Origin: an uncultured Bacteroidota bacterium
GTDB lineage: Bacteria; Bacteroidota; Bacteroidia; Chitinophagales; Chitinophagaceae
Assembly (NCBI GenBank): GCA_903847655.1
Contig: CAINEG010000247.1
Location: forward strand, 1 to 20,943
Direction of reading: 5' to 3'
DNA length: 20,943 nucleotides
The translations under genes were made by a program, and so were the position numbers. Below, piece by piece: positions 8,693-17,251 of this stretch; the first letter of the stretch is position 1; every line of letters begins with the position of its first letter. Below the pieces are notes generated by a model that did not search any database, was not told the DNA's origin, and was given only the letters and a program-made list of their open reading frames with translations.

Positions 8693-8724
8693 TTGATTCA
8701 TGTTAATTACATTTTATACCTTTG
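8693..8724 (+). promoter_or_regulatory. Bacteroidota-type promoter for the DUF3089 lipoprotein gene
   Basis: A -33 TTG (8693-8695) and a -7 octamer TACCTTTG (8717-8724) are separated by 21 bases. The octamer is a perfect match to the TAnnTTTG consensus of Bacteroidota housekeeping sigma factor. It lies 34 bases upstream of the ATG at 8759, a normal leader length. Confidence 0.6.
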
Positions 8725-8758
8725 CGTCTTCTATTAAAAGCATTGAACTATCTATACT

Positions 8759-9808
8759 ATGAAATTCTTTTTACCCATTATCGCCTTGTTTATTTTGAGT
8801 AGTTGCGCGCAAAGCAATTTAACAAAATTAGAAGCAGTCTACGCTCAAGAAAAATACCAAGAAGTGCCTGATTACAGCAATTTGCAATATTGGTCAGCAC
8901 ATCCCGATAAGCAGGATCCTTCAGACAGCGTACCTGCGCCGTTAAAGGCTAGTTACCACCCTAATTCCAATATAGATGTATTTTTTGTGCATCCTACTAC
9001 CTATTTAGATACGACAAGGCCCTACGGTTGGTCTGCTACTTTAAATGACTATAAAACCAATCTTACCACAGATTATTATGTAGTTCTTAATCAAGCTTCT
9101 ATTTTCAATGAAGCGGGTAGAATTTTTGCACCAAGGTATCGTCAAGCGAATATTAAATCTTATACACCCAATAATAAAGTAGATACCGGCTATGCGCTGG
9201 CTGCTTTTGACTTAGCCTATGATGATGTAAAAAAATCTTTTGAATATTATATGGCGCATTACAATAATGGAAGACCTATTATTATTGCTTCGCATAGTCA
9301 AGGTTCCACCCATGCCATTCGATTATTGAAAGAATTTTTTGATGGTAAACCATTAAGCAAAAAATTAGTAGTGGCTTATTTAGTGGGTATGCCAGTTGAT
9401 CCTGCTATTTATACTTCAATCAAAGCCTGCGAAAAGCCCAATGAAACAGGATGTATTTGTTCTTGGAGAACTTTTCATGAAGGCTTTGTAACTGAATTTG
9501 TAAAGAAAGAAAAATATACAGCCATTGTCACCAACCCACTGTCCTGGACTAATAATGTTACTAAAGTGGATAGATATCAAAACGAAGGTGCTATATTGTA
9601 TAACTTTAATAAAATAATTCCCAATGTTGTAGGTGCCACCAACCATGGTGGTGTCTTATGGACAGAAAAGCCTCATTTTTTTGGTAGCTTTCTATATAAA
9701 ACGGAAAATTACCACATTGTAGATTACAACTTTTATTATATGAGTGTAAGAAAAAATGTGGCGGAAAGACTGAATGCCTATTTAAGTACGAACAATTACA
9801 CTAATTAA
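8759..9808 (+). CDS. DUF3089 alpha/beta-hydrolase lipoprotein
   Basis: This 349-residue product has a lipoprotein signal: hydrophobic 3-13 and Cys16 in the lipobox LSSC. The body matches the DUF3089 family (alpha/beta-hydrolase fold). VDVFFVHPTTY-like strand and loop at 72-82 (here IDVFFVHPTTYLD) starts the fold. The nucleophile elbow is ASHSQGS (177-183) with Ser180. A C-terminal HIVDYNFYYMSVRKN motif (from His319) supplies the likely catalytic His and is the other family hallmark. A Cys-rich loop (CEKPNETGCIC, 224-234) may form a disulfide in the periplasm. Substrate is unknown; an esterase or lipase acting at the outer membrane is the simplest guess. It stands alone as a transcription unit with its own promoter and ends by overlapping the recQ stop codon by three to four bases on the opposite strand. 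Confidence 0.85.
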   Translation: MKFFLPIIALFILSSCAQSNLTKLEAVYAQEKYQEVPDYSNLQYWSAHPDKQDPSDSVPAPLKASYHPNSNIDVFFVHPTTYLDTTRPYGWSATLNDYKTNLTTDYYVVLNQASIFNEAGRIFAPRYRQANIKSYTPNNKVDTGYALAAFDLAYDDVKKSFEYYMAHYNNGRPIIIASHSQGSTHAIRLLKEFFDGKPLSKKLVVAYLVGMPVDPAIYTSIKACEKPNETGCICSWRTFHEGFVTEFVKKEKYTAIVTNPLSWTNNVTKVDRYQNEGAILYNFNKIIPNVVGATNHGGVLWTEKPHFFGSFLYKTENYHIVDYNFYYMSVRKNVAERLNAYLSTNNYTN

Positions 9809-12060
9809 TTACCTACGACACTTAAAAACTTAATGCGCATTATTTTTAACTGCTCCCAGGAATAGTTGTTCTCGCTTAATTCTTCTTGTGCAATTTGTAA
9901 AGAGGAAGTTTCGCAGTTTTTGAAATATTCTAAAATTTCTGCTTGGTCATATTCGTCTAGCCATTCATCAATGGCATAGTCTAAATTTAATTTAGTCCCA
10001 CTGGCGGCAATGGTTTCCATTTCTTCTAATAATGCTTCTAATTTTAAATCTTTATTTTTAGCAATGGTTTCTAAAGGAATTTTTTTGTCTACATTTTGAA
10101 TGATGTAAATTTTATGATTGAATTTATTGGCCACCGACTTCATCACAAAATCATCCGGCTTTTCAATATTGTTTTCTTCTACATATTGTTCAATCATTTT
10201 TACAAAAGGCTTGCCGTATTTGATGGCCTTACCTTTGCTCACACCCTGACATCTCTCTAATTCTTCCAAAGTAGTAGGATACAAAGTGGCCATGTCTTGC
10301 AAAGAAGTTTCTAGAAAAATAACAAATGGAGGCAAGGCTATTTTTTTGGCTTCTTTTTGTCTTAATTCTTTAAGCATTTCAAACAATACATCGTCGGTGG
10401 TGCCTGCGCCATCCGGCCCCTCTTGTTCCTCATCTTCTGCATTGGCATCATCAAAAACATTGTTCAATACCATTTTAAAACTAGCAGGTTTTTTTAAAAA
10501 CTTATGCCCCTTAGCTGTTATTTTTAATAAGCCATATTCTTCAATATCTTTTTCTATCATGGTATCCAACATCGCTTGACGTACCATGCTATTCCAAAAT
10601 AATTTATCGTAGGCCTTGCCAATTCCAAAGACAGGTAATTGCTCATGTCGATACAAACCTAGTTGTGGCGTATATTCTCCTTCTATGACTTGTACTACAT
10701 AATCTGCCACAAAGCGTTCATTCAAAGCCTCAATCACTTTTAACAATTGAACCAATTGATCCTTGGCTTCCATTTTTTCTTTAGGATTCAAACAATTGTC
10801 ACAATGGCCGCAATTGGTATCTTCCCAAGCCTCGCCAAAATAATGCAATAGGCTTCTTCTTCTGCAAGCACCGCTTTCTGCAAAGGCCACCGTTTCATCA
10901 ATCAATTGTGCACCTACTTCTCTTTCATTGAGTGGCTTGTCTCTTAAAAAATGTTCGAGTTTGGAAACGTCTTTATGTGAATAATATAATATGCAGTTCC
11001 CTTCTAAGCCATCTCTGCCTGCACGACCTGTTTCTTGATAATAATTTTCAATGGATTTAGGAATATTATAATGAATCACAAATCGAATGTCTGGCTTGTC
11101 AATGCCCATGCCAAAAGCAATGGTCGCCACAATCACTTGCACATCTTCATTCAAAAACTGATCCTGTCTGTCTGCCCTTAATTTTTGATCCAAGCCCGCA
11201 TGATAAGCTACCGCTTTAATTTTATTGGCTTTCAATAAGTCGGCCAATTCTTCGGTGGTCTTTCTATTCAAGGTGTAAATAATTCCACTTTTTCCTTTGT
11301 GTTGAGAGATGTAACGAACAATACTTTTAACCGTTACTTCTTTTTTTACTTTAGGTTGTACCTCATAGTATAAATTGGCTCTGTTAAAAGAAGAAATTAA
11401 AACTTCAGGGTCACGTAAGGCTAAGTTTTTGACAATATCGCTTTGCACTTTAGGCGTGGCTGTGGCTGTTAATGCAATAATGGGCACACTGGCATTTATT
11501 TCCTCCATCATTTCCTTGAGTCTTCTATATTCAGGCCTAAAATCATGGCCCCATTCAGAAATACAATGGGCTTCATCTACCGCAAAAAAGGAAACATTTA
11601 AGTCACTAAAAAAATCAAGATTTTCTTGCTTGGTTAAAGTTTCGGGGGCTACATACAATAGTTTTGTTTTGCCACTTAATAAATCGGCTTTAACTTCTTT
11701 GATCTGACCCTTATTTAAAGAAGAATTTAGAAAGTGGGCCACTTCATCATTTTCACTATAGCCTCTTACCAGGTCTACTTGATTCTTCATTAAGGCAATC
11801 AATGGAGAAACCACAATAGCACAGCCAGGCAGCATCAAGGCTGGTAATTGGTAGCACAAGCTTTTACCCCCACCGGTGGGCATAATGACAAAAGTGTCTC
11901 TGCCACTCAATAAAGCATCAATGGCCTTTTCTTGAGTTCCTTTAAAATTGGTAAACCCAAAATATTGCTCCAGCGACTTTAAAATGGCTGCTTTACTAAA
12001 AGGACTCACCTTTGTAGCTGTGAAGGAGGCTTTTTTTGTGGTTTTTTTAGGGGCAGGCAT
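9805..12060 (-). CDS. recQ: ATP-dependent DNA helicase RecQ
   Basis: A 751-residue RecQ, longer than the roughly 610 residues of E. coli RecQ. Helicase motifs: Walker A MPTGGGKSLCYQ (60-71, Lys66), DEAH box VDEAHCISEWGHDF (161-174), motif III ALTATAT (196-202), and motifs V-VI VATIAFGMGIDKPD through QETGRAGRDG (311-351). The RecQ zinc site is intact (Cys399, 417, 420, 423), followed by a winged helix (about 430-525). An acidic low-complexity linker (538-557) leads to an HRDC domain (about 558-630). The last 120 residues form an extra helical segment resembling the RecQ-associated HTH extension known in Bacteroidota. It unwinds DNA 3' to 5' for recombination and fork repair. Its 3' end overlaps the convergent DUF3089 gene; its 5' end faces kdsD. 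Confidence 0.97.
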   Translation of the reverse strand: MPAPKKTTKKASFTATKVSPFSKAAILKSLEQYFGFTNFKGTQEKAIDALLSGRDTFVIMPTGGGKSLCYQLPALMLPGCAIVVSPLIALMKNQVDLVRGYSENDEVAHFLNSSLNKGQIKEVKADLLSGKTKLLYVAPETLTKQENLDFFSDLNVSFFAVDEAHCISEWGHDFRPEYRRLKEMMEEINASVPIIALTATATPKVQSDIVKNLALRDPEVLISSFNRANLYYEVQPKVKKEVTVKSIVRYISQHKGKSGIIYTLNRKTTEELADLLKANKIKAVAYHAGLDQKLRADRQDQFLNEDVQVIVATIAFGMGIDKPDIRFVIHYNIPKSIENYYQETGRAGRDGLEGNCILYYSHKDVSKLEHFLRDKPLNEREVGAQLIDETVAFAESGACRRRSLLHYFGEAWEDTNCGHCDNCLNPKEKMEAKDQLVQLLKVIEALNERFVADYVVQVIEGEYTPQLGLYRHEQLPVFGIGKAYDKLFWNSMVRQAMLDTMIEKDIEEYGLLKITAKGHKFLKKPASFKMVLNNVFDDANAEDEEQEGPDGAGTTDDVLFEMLKELRQKEAKKIALPPFVIFLETSLQDMATLYPTTLEELERCQGVSKGKAIKYGKPFVKMIEQYVEENNIEKPDDFVMKSVANKFNHKIYIIQNVDKKIPLETIAKNKDLKLEALLEEMETIAASGTKLNLDYAIDEWLDEYDQAEILEYFKNCETSSLQIAQEELSENNYSWEQLKIMRIKFLSVVGN

Positions 12061-12131
12061 TTGTAATTATCTTAAAATCAACTGATTCTGTCTAAGTTGG
12101 TATATAAGTTAACGAAAATAATTCAGTATTG

Positions 12132-12147
12132 TTTAATCTAGATCAAA
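12132..12147. promoter_or_regulatory. Imperfect palindrome between recQ and kdsD
   Basis: TTTAATCT / AGATCAAA: a 16-base palindrome centred on CTAG, with one mismatch per arm pair. It lies in the middle of the region shared by the divergent recQ and kdsD starts, 72 bases from the recQ ATG, so it could be an operator. AT-rich palindromes of this size also arise by chance. Confidence 0.25.
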
Positions 12148-12203
12148 TTTTTGCAAAAAAACAAAGCTTTTTGAAAAATAGGGTATCAATGTGGATGAAA
12201 CAT

Positions 12204-12211
12204 TAACTTTG
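12204..12211 (+). promoter_or_regulatory. Putative -7 promoter element for the kdsD cluster
   Basis: TAACTTTG matches TAnnTTTG exactly and lies 18 bases upstream of the ATG at 12230. No clear -33 TTG is present at the usual 19-21 base spacing. If it is used, the transcript begins near 12217, downstream of the GTG at 12191, and that earlier start could not be translated from it. Confidence 0.4.
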
Positions 12212-12229
12212 CTGCTTCTTACACCGCCT

Positions 12230-13192
12230 ATGGACCAAAGAATTATTGCAATTGCAAAAAGAACCCTTGACATTGAAGCAGCCGCAGTAAATGCATTGCA
12301 TGCAAATATTGACCCTGCATTTGTGGAAGTAGTCAAAGCCATTTATGCTTCCAAGGGCAGATTGGTAATTAGTGGTATTGGCAAAACTGCCATCATCGCT
12401 CAAAAGATAGTGGCCACTTTAAACTCTACTGGAACTGCTGCCTTGTATTTACATGCAGCCGATGCCATACACGGCGATTCAGGCATGATTCATCCTTCAG
12501 ACATTGTTTTGATTATTAGTAAAAGTGGAGAGAGTCCTGAAATAAAAAATTTAGTACAACTGGTTCAACAATTTGGAAATACATTGGTGGCCATGGTGGG
12601 CAATATGGATAGTTATTTAGCCAAGGAAGCAAACTTCGTCTTAAATACCACCGTTGCCAAAGAAGCCTGCGTGCATAATCTAGCCCCCACTTCTTCTACT
12701 ACGGTTCAAATGGTGATGGGGGATTTGTTGGCCATGTGCTTAATGGAGATCAAAGAATTTAAAGCCACTGATTTTGCAAAATATCATCCTGGTGGAAACT
12801 TAGGAAAAAGATTGACCTTGACCACTGGACAAATTGCACAAGTGAATCCAAAACCTTCGGTTGAAAAAACAACTTCATTGAAAGAAGTGATTGTCACCAT
12901 TTCAAAAAATAGATTGGGTGCGGCTGTATTAATTGATGAAAAAGAAAATGTAATAGGCATCATTACAGATGGAGACATTCGACGCATGTTGGAACAACAC
13001 AGTAGCTTAACCAATTTAACTGCCGCTCACATTGCACATGCAGCGCCGATCACCATCCATCCAAATGCTTTGGCGGTAGAAGCCTTGGCCATTATGGAAC
13101 AACACGATATCAGTCAATTGATCGTAGCCGCCGAAAATAAATACATTGGCATGATACATATCCACGATTTAATGAAAGAAGGAATTTTATAA
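12230..13192 (+). CDS. kdsD: Arabinose-5-phosphate isomerase, KpsF/GutQ family (SIS plus two CBS domains)
   Basis: From ATG at 12230 the product is 320 residues, close to E. coli KdsD (328). The frame can be extended to a GTG at 12191, but that adds 13 residues (Leu-rich) upstream of the normal family start and lies upstream of the -7 element. SIS domain motifs (numbering from the ATG): SGIGKTA (48-54), DAIHGDSGM (78-86), SKSGESPE (97-104), APTSSTT (152-158) and YHPGGNLGKRL (185-195). Two CBS repeats follow at about 205-320, containing IGIITDGDIRR and the matching C-terminal YIGMIHIHDLMK. The enzyme converts ribulose-5-phosphate to arabinose-5-phosphate, the first step to KDO for lipopolysaccharide. 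It is the first gene of a tight cluster with manC, 12 bases from the manC ATG. Confidence 0.9.
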   Translation: MDQRIIAIAKRTLDIEAAAVNALHANIDPAFVEVVKAIYASKGRLVISGIGKTAIIAQKIVATLNSTGTAALYLHAADAIHGDSGMIHPSDIVLIISKSGESPEIKNLVQLVQQFGNTLVAMVGNMDSYLAKEANFVLNTTVAKEACVHNLAPTSSTTVQMVMGDLLAMCLMEIKEFKATDFAKYHPGGNLGKRLTLTTGQIAQVNPKPSVEKTTSLKEVIVTISKNRLGAAVLIDEKENVIGIITDGDIRRMLEQHSSLTNLTAAHIAHAAPITIHPNALAVEALAIMEQHDISQLIVAAENKYIGMIHIHDLMKEGIL

Positions 13193-13204
13193 ATACCATT
13201 GCGC

Positions 13205-14290
13205 ATGCAAAACAAACATCATTATGTAGCCATCATGGCTGGCGGGATTGGAAGTAGATTTTGGCCCATGAGCAGAACAGGATTTCCCAAACAGTTTTTA
13301 GACGTTTTAAATACAGGCAAGACTTTAATTCAATGGACCTATGAAAGGTACCTCCCTTTTATACCTGCTGAAAATATTTTCATTGTTACTTCAGAAGAAT
13401 ATGTTGAGATTGTAAAAAAACAATTGCCTCAATTACCAGTGGAAAACATTCTGGCAGAACCTAGTAAGAAAAATACGGCCGCTTGTATCGCCTACATATC
13501 TTTTAAATTAGCACAAAAAGATCCTCAAGCTACTTTCATTGTAGCCCCAAGTGATCACTTAATTTTAGAGCAAGAAAATTTTCAAAAAATTGTAGAAAAA
13601 GCACTCGATTTTGTAGCCAACATCAATGCATTGGCTACCCTTGGTATCAAGCCAAGCAACCCTAATACTGGCTATGGTTACATACAATTCGAGGGCTTGG
13701 AAGTAAGTAGTGGTGTCTATAAAGTAAAAACATTTACGGAAAAACCTACCCATGAAATTGCGGAGTCATTTTTAGCCAGTGGCGACTTCTTATGGAATGC
13801 AGGTATTTTTGCCTGGAGAGCAAGTACTATATTAAAAGCTTTTGAAAAATACCAACCTGAAATGTTTGAATTGTTTGATCAGGAAAAAGAAAATTTTAAT
13901 ACAGCTGCAGAAAAACAATCTATTCAAAAAATATATCCTCAATGCGTTAATATTTCTATTGATATCGCCATTATGGAAAAAGCCGATAATGTGTATGTAC
14001 TGCCTTCCTCTTTTGGCTGGAGCGATTTAGGTACTTGGAATAGCGCTTATGACAATATGGAAAAAGATTATTTTGGCAATGCCGTAGCTTCTGACAATGT
14101 GATTGTGATTGATGCGACCAAGTGTATGATTAATGCGCCTAAAGATAAGTTGGTAGTGGTTCAAGGTGTAGATGATTTTATTATTGTTGATACTAAAGAT
14201 GTTTTGCTTATTTGCAGCAAAGAAAAAGAACAATCTATTAAAGAATATGTGGCAGAAGTTAAACGTCACAAAGGGGACAAATACCTATAG
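13205..14290 (+). CDS. manC: Mannose-1-phosphate guanylyltransferase
   Basis: A 361-residue nucleotidyltransferase making GDP-mannose from mannose-1-phosphate and GTP. The start is taken at ATG 13205; the frame extends only two codons further, to a TTG at 13199. Motifs: GGIGSRFWPMSR (13-24, nucleotide-binding signature), AEPSKKNTAAC (84-94), APSDH (114-118), NPNTGYGYI (152-160), TEKP (178-181), FLWNAGIFAWR (195-205), SIDIAIMEK (251-259) and GWSDLGTW (271-278). It ends after a short left-handed beta-helix region and lacks the phosphomannose isomerase domain of bifunctional ManC/AlgA enzymes. GDP-mannose feeds mannose, fucose and perosamine-type glycans of the envelope. It sits 12 bases after kdsD and 29 before the ketoacyl synthase, consistent with one operon. 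Confidence 0.93.
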   Translation: MQNKHHYVAIMAGGIGSRFWPMSRTGFPKQFLDVLNTGKTLIQWTYERYLPFIPAENIFIVTSEEYVEIVKKQLPQLPVENILAEPSKKNTAACIAYISFKLAQKDPQATFIVAPSDHLILEQENFQKIVEKALDFVANINALATLGIKPSNPNTGYGYIQFEGLEVSSGVYKVKTFTEKPTHEIAESFLASGDFLWNAGIFAWRASTILKAFEKYQPEMFELFDQEKENFNTAAEKQSIQKIYPQCVNISIDIAIMEKADNVYVLPSSFGWSDLGTWNSAYDNMEKDYFGNAVASDNVIVIDATKCMINAPKDKLVVVQGVDDFIIVDTKDVLLICSKEKEQSIKEYVAEVKRHKGDKYL

Positions 14291-14319
14291 ATTTATTTTA
14301 AAATACCTAACTTAGTAAA

Positions 14320-15384
14320 ATGGCTACAATAATTACTGGAACAGGCAGTTATATACCTGGAGTGGTTATCTCCAACAGCGCTTTTAATGCACATAGTTTT
14401 TATGGAGAAGATGGGGTAAAAATTATTACCCCCAATGCCGAAATATTCGAAAAATTTAAAGACATTACTGGTATTTATGAAAGGAGGTATGCAGAAAAAA
14501 ATGTAAACACTTCCGACTTAGCTACTAAGGCTGCCGAACTAGCCATCAAAGATGCAGGCATTGATCCAGAAACCATTGATCAAATAATTGTTGCACATAA
14601 TTTTGGCAATGTATTAGCAGGCACCATTCAATCGGATACCATTCCAGCCATTGCTTCAAGGGTAAAAAATTTATTGGGCATACGCAATCCAAGCTGTGTT
14701 GCCTATGATATCTTATTTGGTTGTCCAGGTTGGATTCAAGGCGTAATTCAAGCCGATTCCTTTATTAAATCTGGTTTAGCCAAAAGATGTTTGGTGATAG
14801 GCGCCGAAACCTTGAGTCGTGTGGTGGATCCACATGATAGAGACAGCATGATTTTTAGTGATGGTGCCGGTGCCTGTATTGTAGAAAATTCAACCGATGC
14901 CACTAGTGGTATTTTAGCAAGCAGTGTACAAAGCCATTGCATGGATGAAACCTATTTCTTGTACTTAGGCAAGTCTTACCATCCAGAAGGAGAAGAAGCT
15001 ACAAGGTATATAAAGATGAAGGGGCGCAAGGTATATGAGTATGCCATTAAGAACGTGCCTATTGCCATGAAAGAGTGTATTGAAAAGGCAGGCGTAGACA
15101 TTCATGAAGTAAAAAAATTCTTTTTGCACCAAGCCAACGAAAAAATGGATGAAGGTTTTATTAAAGCCTTGTTTAAATTATATGGCATCAAAGATATTCC
15201 AGCAAATGTGATGCCTATGAGTATCCATGATTTAGGCAATAGCTCGGTAGCCACTATTCCTACTTTATATGATATGGTCAAACATGGCAAATACAAGGAA
15301 CACGAGTTGAATAAAGGAGACGTAGTCATATTCGCCTCTGTGGGTGCGGGCATGAATATTAACGCCATTTGTTATAGAGTCTAA
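14320..15384 (+). CDS. Ketoacyl-ACP synthase III family protein (FabH-like)
   Basis: A 354-residue thiolase-fold enzyme. The complete Cys-His-Asn triad is visible: Cys135 in LFGCPGWIQG, His270 in FLHQANEKMDE and Asn307 in LGNSSVATIP. Other family marks are TGTGSYIPG (6-14), ITGIYERRY (49-57), GAETLSR (161-167) and FSDGAGACI (179-187). Canonical FabH is about 315-330 residues; this one carries an extra segment near 20-45 after the N-terminal strand. It should condense an acyl-CoA or acyl donor with malonyl-ACP or a similar extender. It could be the housekeeping FabH, but the extra length, the NSSVAT motif in place of NTSAAS and the sugar-nucleotide neighbours favour a paralogue for a lipid, pigment or glycan-linked acyl chain. 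Its stop abuts the purF stop with no base between. Confidence 0.85.
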   Translation: MATIITGTGSYIPGVVISNSAFNAHSFYGEDGVKIITPNAEIFEKFKDITGIYERRYAEKNVNTSDLATKAAELAIKDAGIDPETIDQIIVAHNFGNVLAGTIQSDTIPAIASRVKNLLGIRNPSCVAYDILFGCPGWIQGVIQADSFIKSGLAKRCLVIGAETLSRVVDPHDRDSMIFSDGAGACIVENSTDATSGILASSVQSHCMDETYFLYLGKSYHPEGEEATRYIKMKGRKVYEYAIKNVPIAMKECIEKAGVDIHEVKKFFLHQANEKMDEGFIKALFKLYGIKDIPANVMPMSIHDLGNSSVATIPTLYDMVKHGKYKEHELNKGDVVIFASVGAGMNINAICYRV

Positions 15385-17232
15385 CTAATACCCTCTCACA
15401 TTTTTCCCTTCAACATAATTTTTAAAGGCTTTATTGCAAACCTTATTGCCTCCTGGTGTGGGGTAATTCCCTGTAAAGTACCAATCCCCGGTATTGGTGG
15501 GGCAACAATCGTGTAAAGCCTCAATTGTTTGATAAATAACTTCTACGGGTATTTTAATATTTTCAGGTGTAATTAATTGTGCAATTTTTTCTGAGATTTC
15601 ATCAGGGCTAAATGGTTTGTATAATTGACGCACCACATTTTCAGTATGTAATTCATTGCAATTCTCTAAGGCTATTATTTTTTGATAAGTCTCGTCAATA
15701 ATATTAGCCATCCCCTTCTCATTCAATAAAGCAATCACTGCTCTAAAAGCAATAAAGTCGTTCATCTTACTCATATCAATACCATAACAGTCGGGATATC
15801 TTATTTGAGGGGCAGAGGAAACTACAATTATTTTTTTAGGACCCAAGCGAGACAACATTCGGATGATGCTTTCTTTTAAAGTAGTGCCTCTTACAATACT
15901 ATCGTCAATAATGACTAAGGTGTCTTCATCTTTACGCACAGTGCCATAAGTAATGTCGTACACGTGTTGTACCATTTCATTTCTATTGGTATCCTCAGTA
16001 ATGAAAGTGCGTAGTTTCACATCTTTAATCGCAATTTTTTCTTGTCTGATCTTACGATTAATCATGGCTTCCAATTTCTCAGGATCCACCTCCTTGCCCC
16101 AACTTAAAATTCTTTCAACTTTAATTTTATTGAGGTATTCTTCCATGCCTTTGACCAAACCATAAAATGCTACTTCAGCTGTATTGGGAATGTAAGAAAA
16201 AATAGTATTTTTTAAATCATTGCCAATGCGCTCTAAAACAATTTTACTCAAATGATTGCCCAAAGCAATTCTTTCTCTGTATATTTTTTCATCACTGCCT
16301 CTTGAAAAATAAATTCTTTCAAAAGAACAAGCACGTCTTTCTTTGGGTGCTATGATTTGTTCAATTTTGAAATTGCCTTCATCGTCCACTAGCAAGGCTT
16401 GGCCAGGCATTAATTCTAAGACTTCATTTTCAGCCACATTAAAAGTAGTTCTAATTGCCGCTCGCTCACTGGCTGCTACAATCACTTCGTCGTCTATATA
16501 ATAATAAGCTGGTCTAATGCCATGCGCATCTCTTAAAATAAAGCTATGTCCATTACCCACTAAGCCACCCACTGTAAAACCTCCGTCAAACAAAGGAACC
16601 GCCTTCTTTAAAACATCGGCAATATTGGGATTATTAGGATTGATGGATTCCTCATTGGTTAAGAAATGATGAATCACTTCCATCATCGCCGCCAAATCAC
16701 TTTGCTTTTCGAATGGACCAGGATCCATTTTGATATGTTCGAAAAGTTCATCGGTATTGACTAAATTAAAATTCCCGGCAAGAGCCAAATTTTTTCCAGG
16801 GACTAAATTGCGCTTGATAAAAGGATGACAAAATTCAAGATTGTTTTTGCCTTGTGTACCGTAGCGTAAATGTCCCAATAAAATCTCACCCATAAATGGC
16901 AGATGACCTTTCATTAAACCTGGATGCTTTGCAATATCTGGTTGAAACTTTTCAAGCTCTTGAATTTCAAGTCCAATTTTATAAAACAAATCCGCAATGG
17001 GCTGTTGCGCATTGCTGCGCAATCGGTATAAAAAAGGATTGCCCGGTTCTATGTTTAATTTAAGGGTAGCCAAACCTGCACCATCTTGTCCACGATTGTG
17101 CTGTTTTTCCATCAAAAGGTAGAGCTTGTTTAATCCGTAGGTAACCGACCCTCTTTTTTGAAGATAATAAGAAAGTGGCTTTCTAAGTCGAATGAAGGCT
17201 AGCCCACACTCGTGTTTGATTTCGTCGCTCAT
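15385..17232 (-). CDS. purF: Amidophosphoribosyltransferase, long Bacteroidota-type form
   Basis: The product is 615 residues; canonical PurF is about 470-505. It transfers ammonia from glutamine to PRPP in the first step of purine synthesis. The glutaminase nucleophile is Cys9 in HECGLAFIRL, so an eight-residue propeptide must be removed, as in the Bacillus enzyme. Glutaminase motifs are present in altered form: QHNRGQDGAG (44-53, one residue more than QHRGQ), GHLRYGTQG (120-128), AGNFNLVN (152-159) and the HGIRP turn (237-241). The PRPP loop is LVIIDDSIVRGTT (439-451). The region before LRTFI (about 375-406) carries an insertion of roughly 30 charged residues. The C-terminus ends in a WYFTGNYPT motif (584-592). 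It is the last gene of the minus-strand block and seems to have its own promoter. Confidence 0.88.
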   Translation of the reverse strand: MSDEIKHECGLAFIRLRKPLSYYLQKRGSVTYGLNKLYLLMEKQHNRGQDGAGLATLKLNIEPGNPFLYRLRSNAQQPIADLFYKIGLEIQELEKFQPDIAKHPGLMKGHLPFMGEILLGHLRYGTQGKNNLEFCHPFIKRNLVPGKNLALAGNFNLVNTDELFEHIKMDPGPFEKQSDLAAMMEVIHHFLTNEESINPNNPNIADVLKKAVPLFDGGFTVGGLVGNGHSFILRDAHGIRPAYYYIDDEVIVAASERAAIRTTFNVAENEVLELMPGQALLVDDEGNFKIEQIIAPKERRACSFERIYFSRGSDEKIYRERIALGNHLSKIVLERIGNDLKNTIFSYIPNTAEVAFYGLVKGMEEYLNKIKVERILSWGKEVDPEKLEAMINRKIRQEKIAIKDVKLRTFITEDTNRNEMVQHVYDITYGTVRKDEDTLVIIDDSIVRGTTLKESIIRMLSRLGPKKIIVVSSAPQIRYPDCYGIDMSKMNDFIAFRAVIALLNEKGMANIIDETYQKIIALENCNELHTENVVRQLYKPFSPDEISEKIAQLITPENIKIPVEVIYQTIEALHDCCPTNTGDWYFTGNYPTPGGNKVCNKAFKNYVEGKNVRGY

Positions 17233-17251
17233 GATGGAGTTTAAAGAGCTA

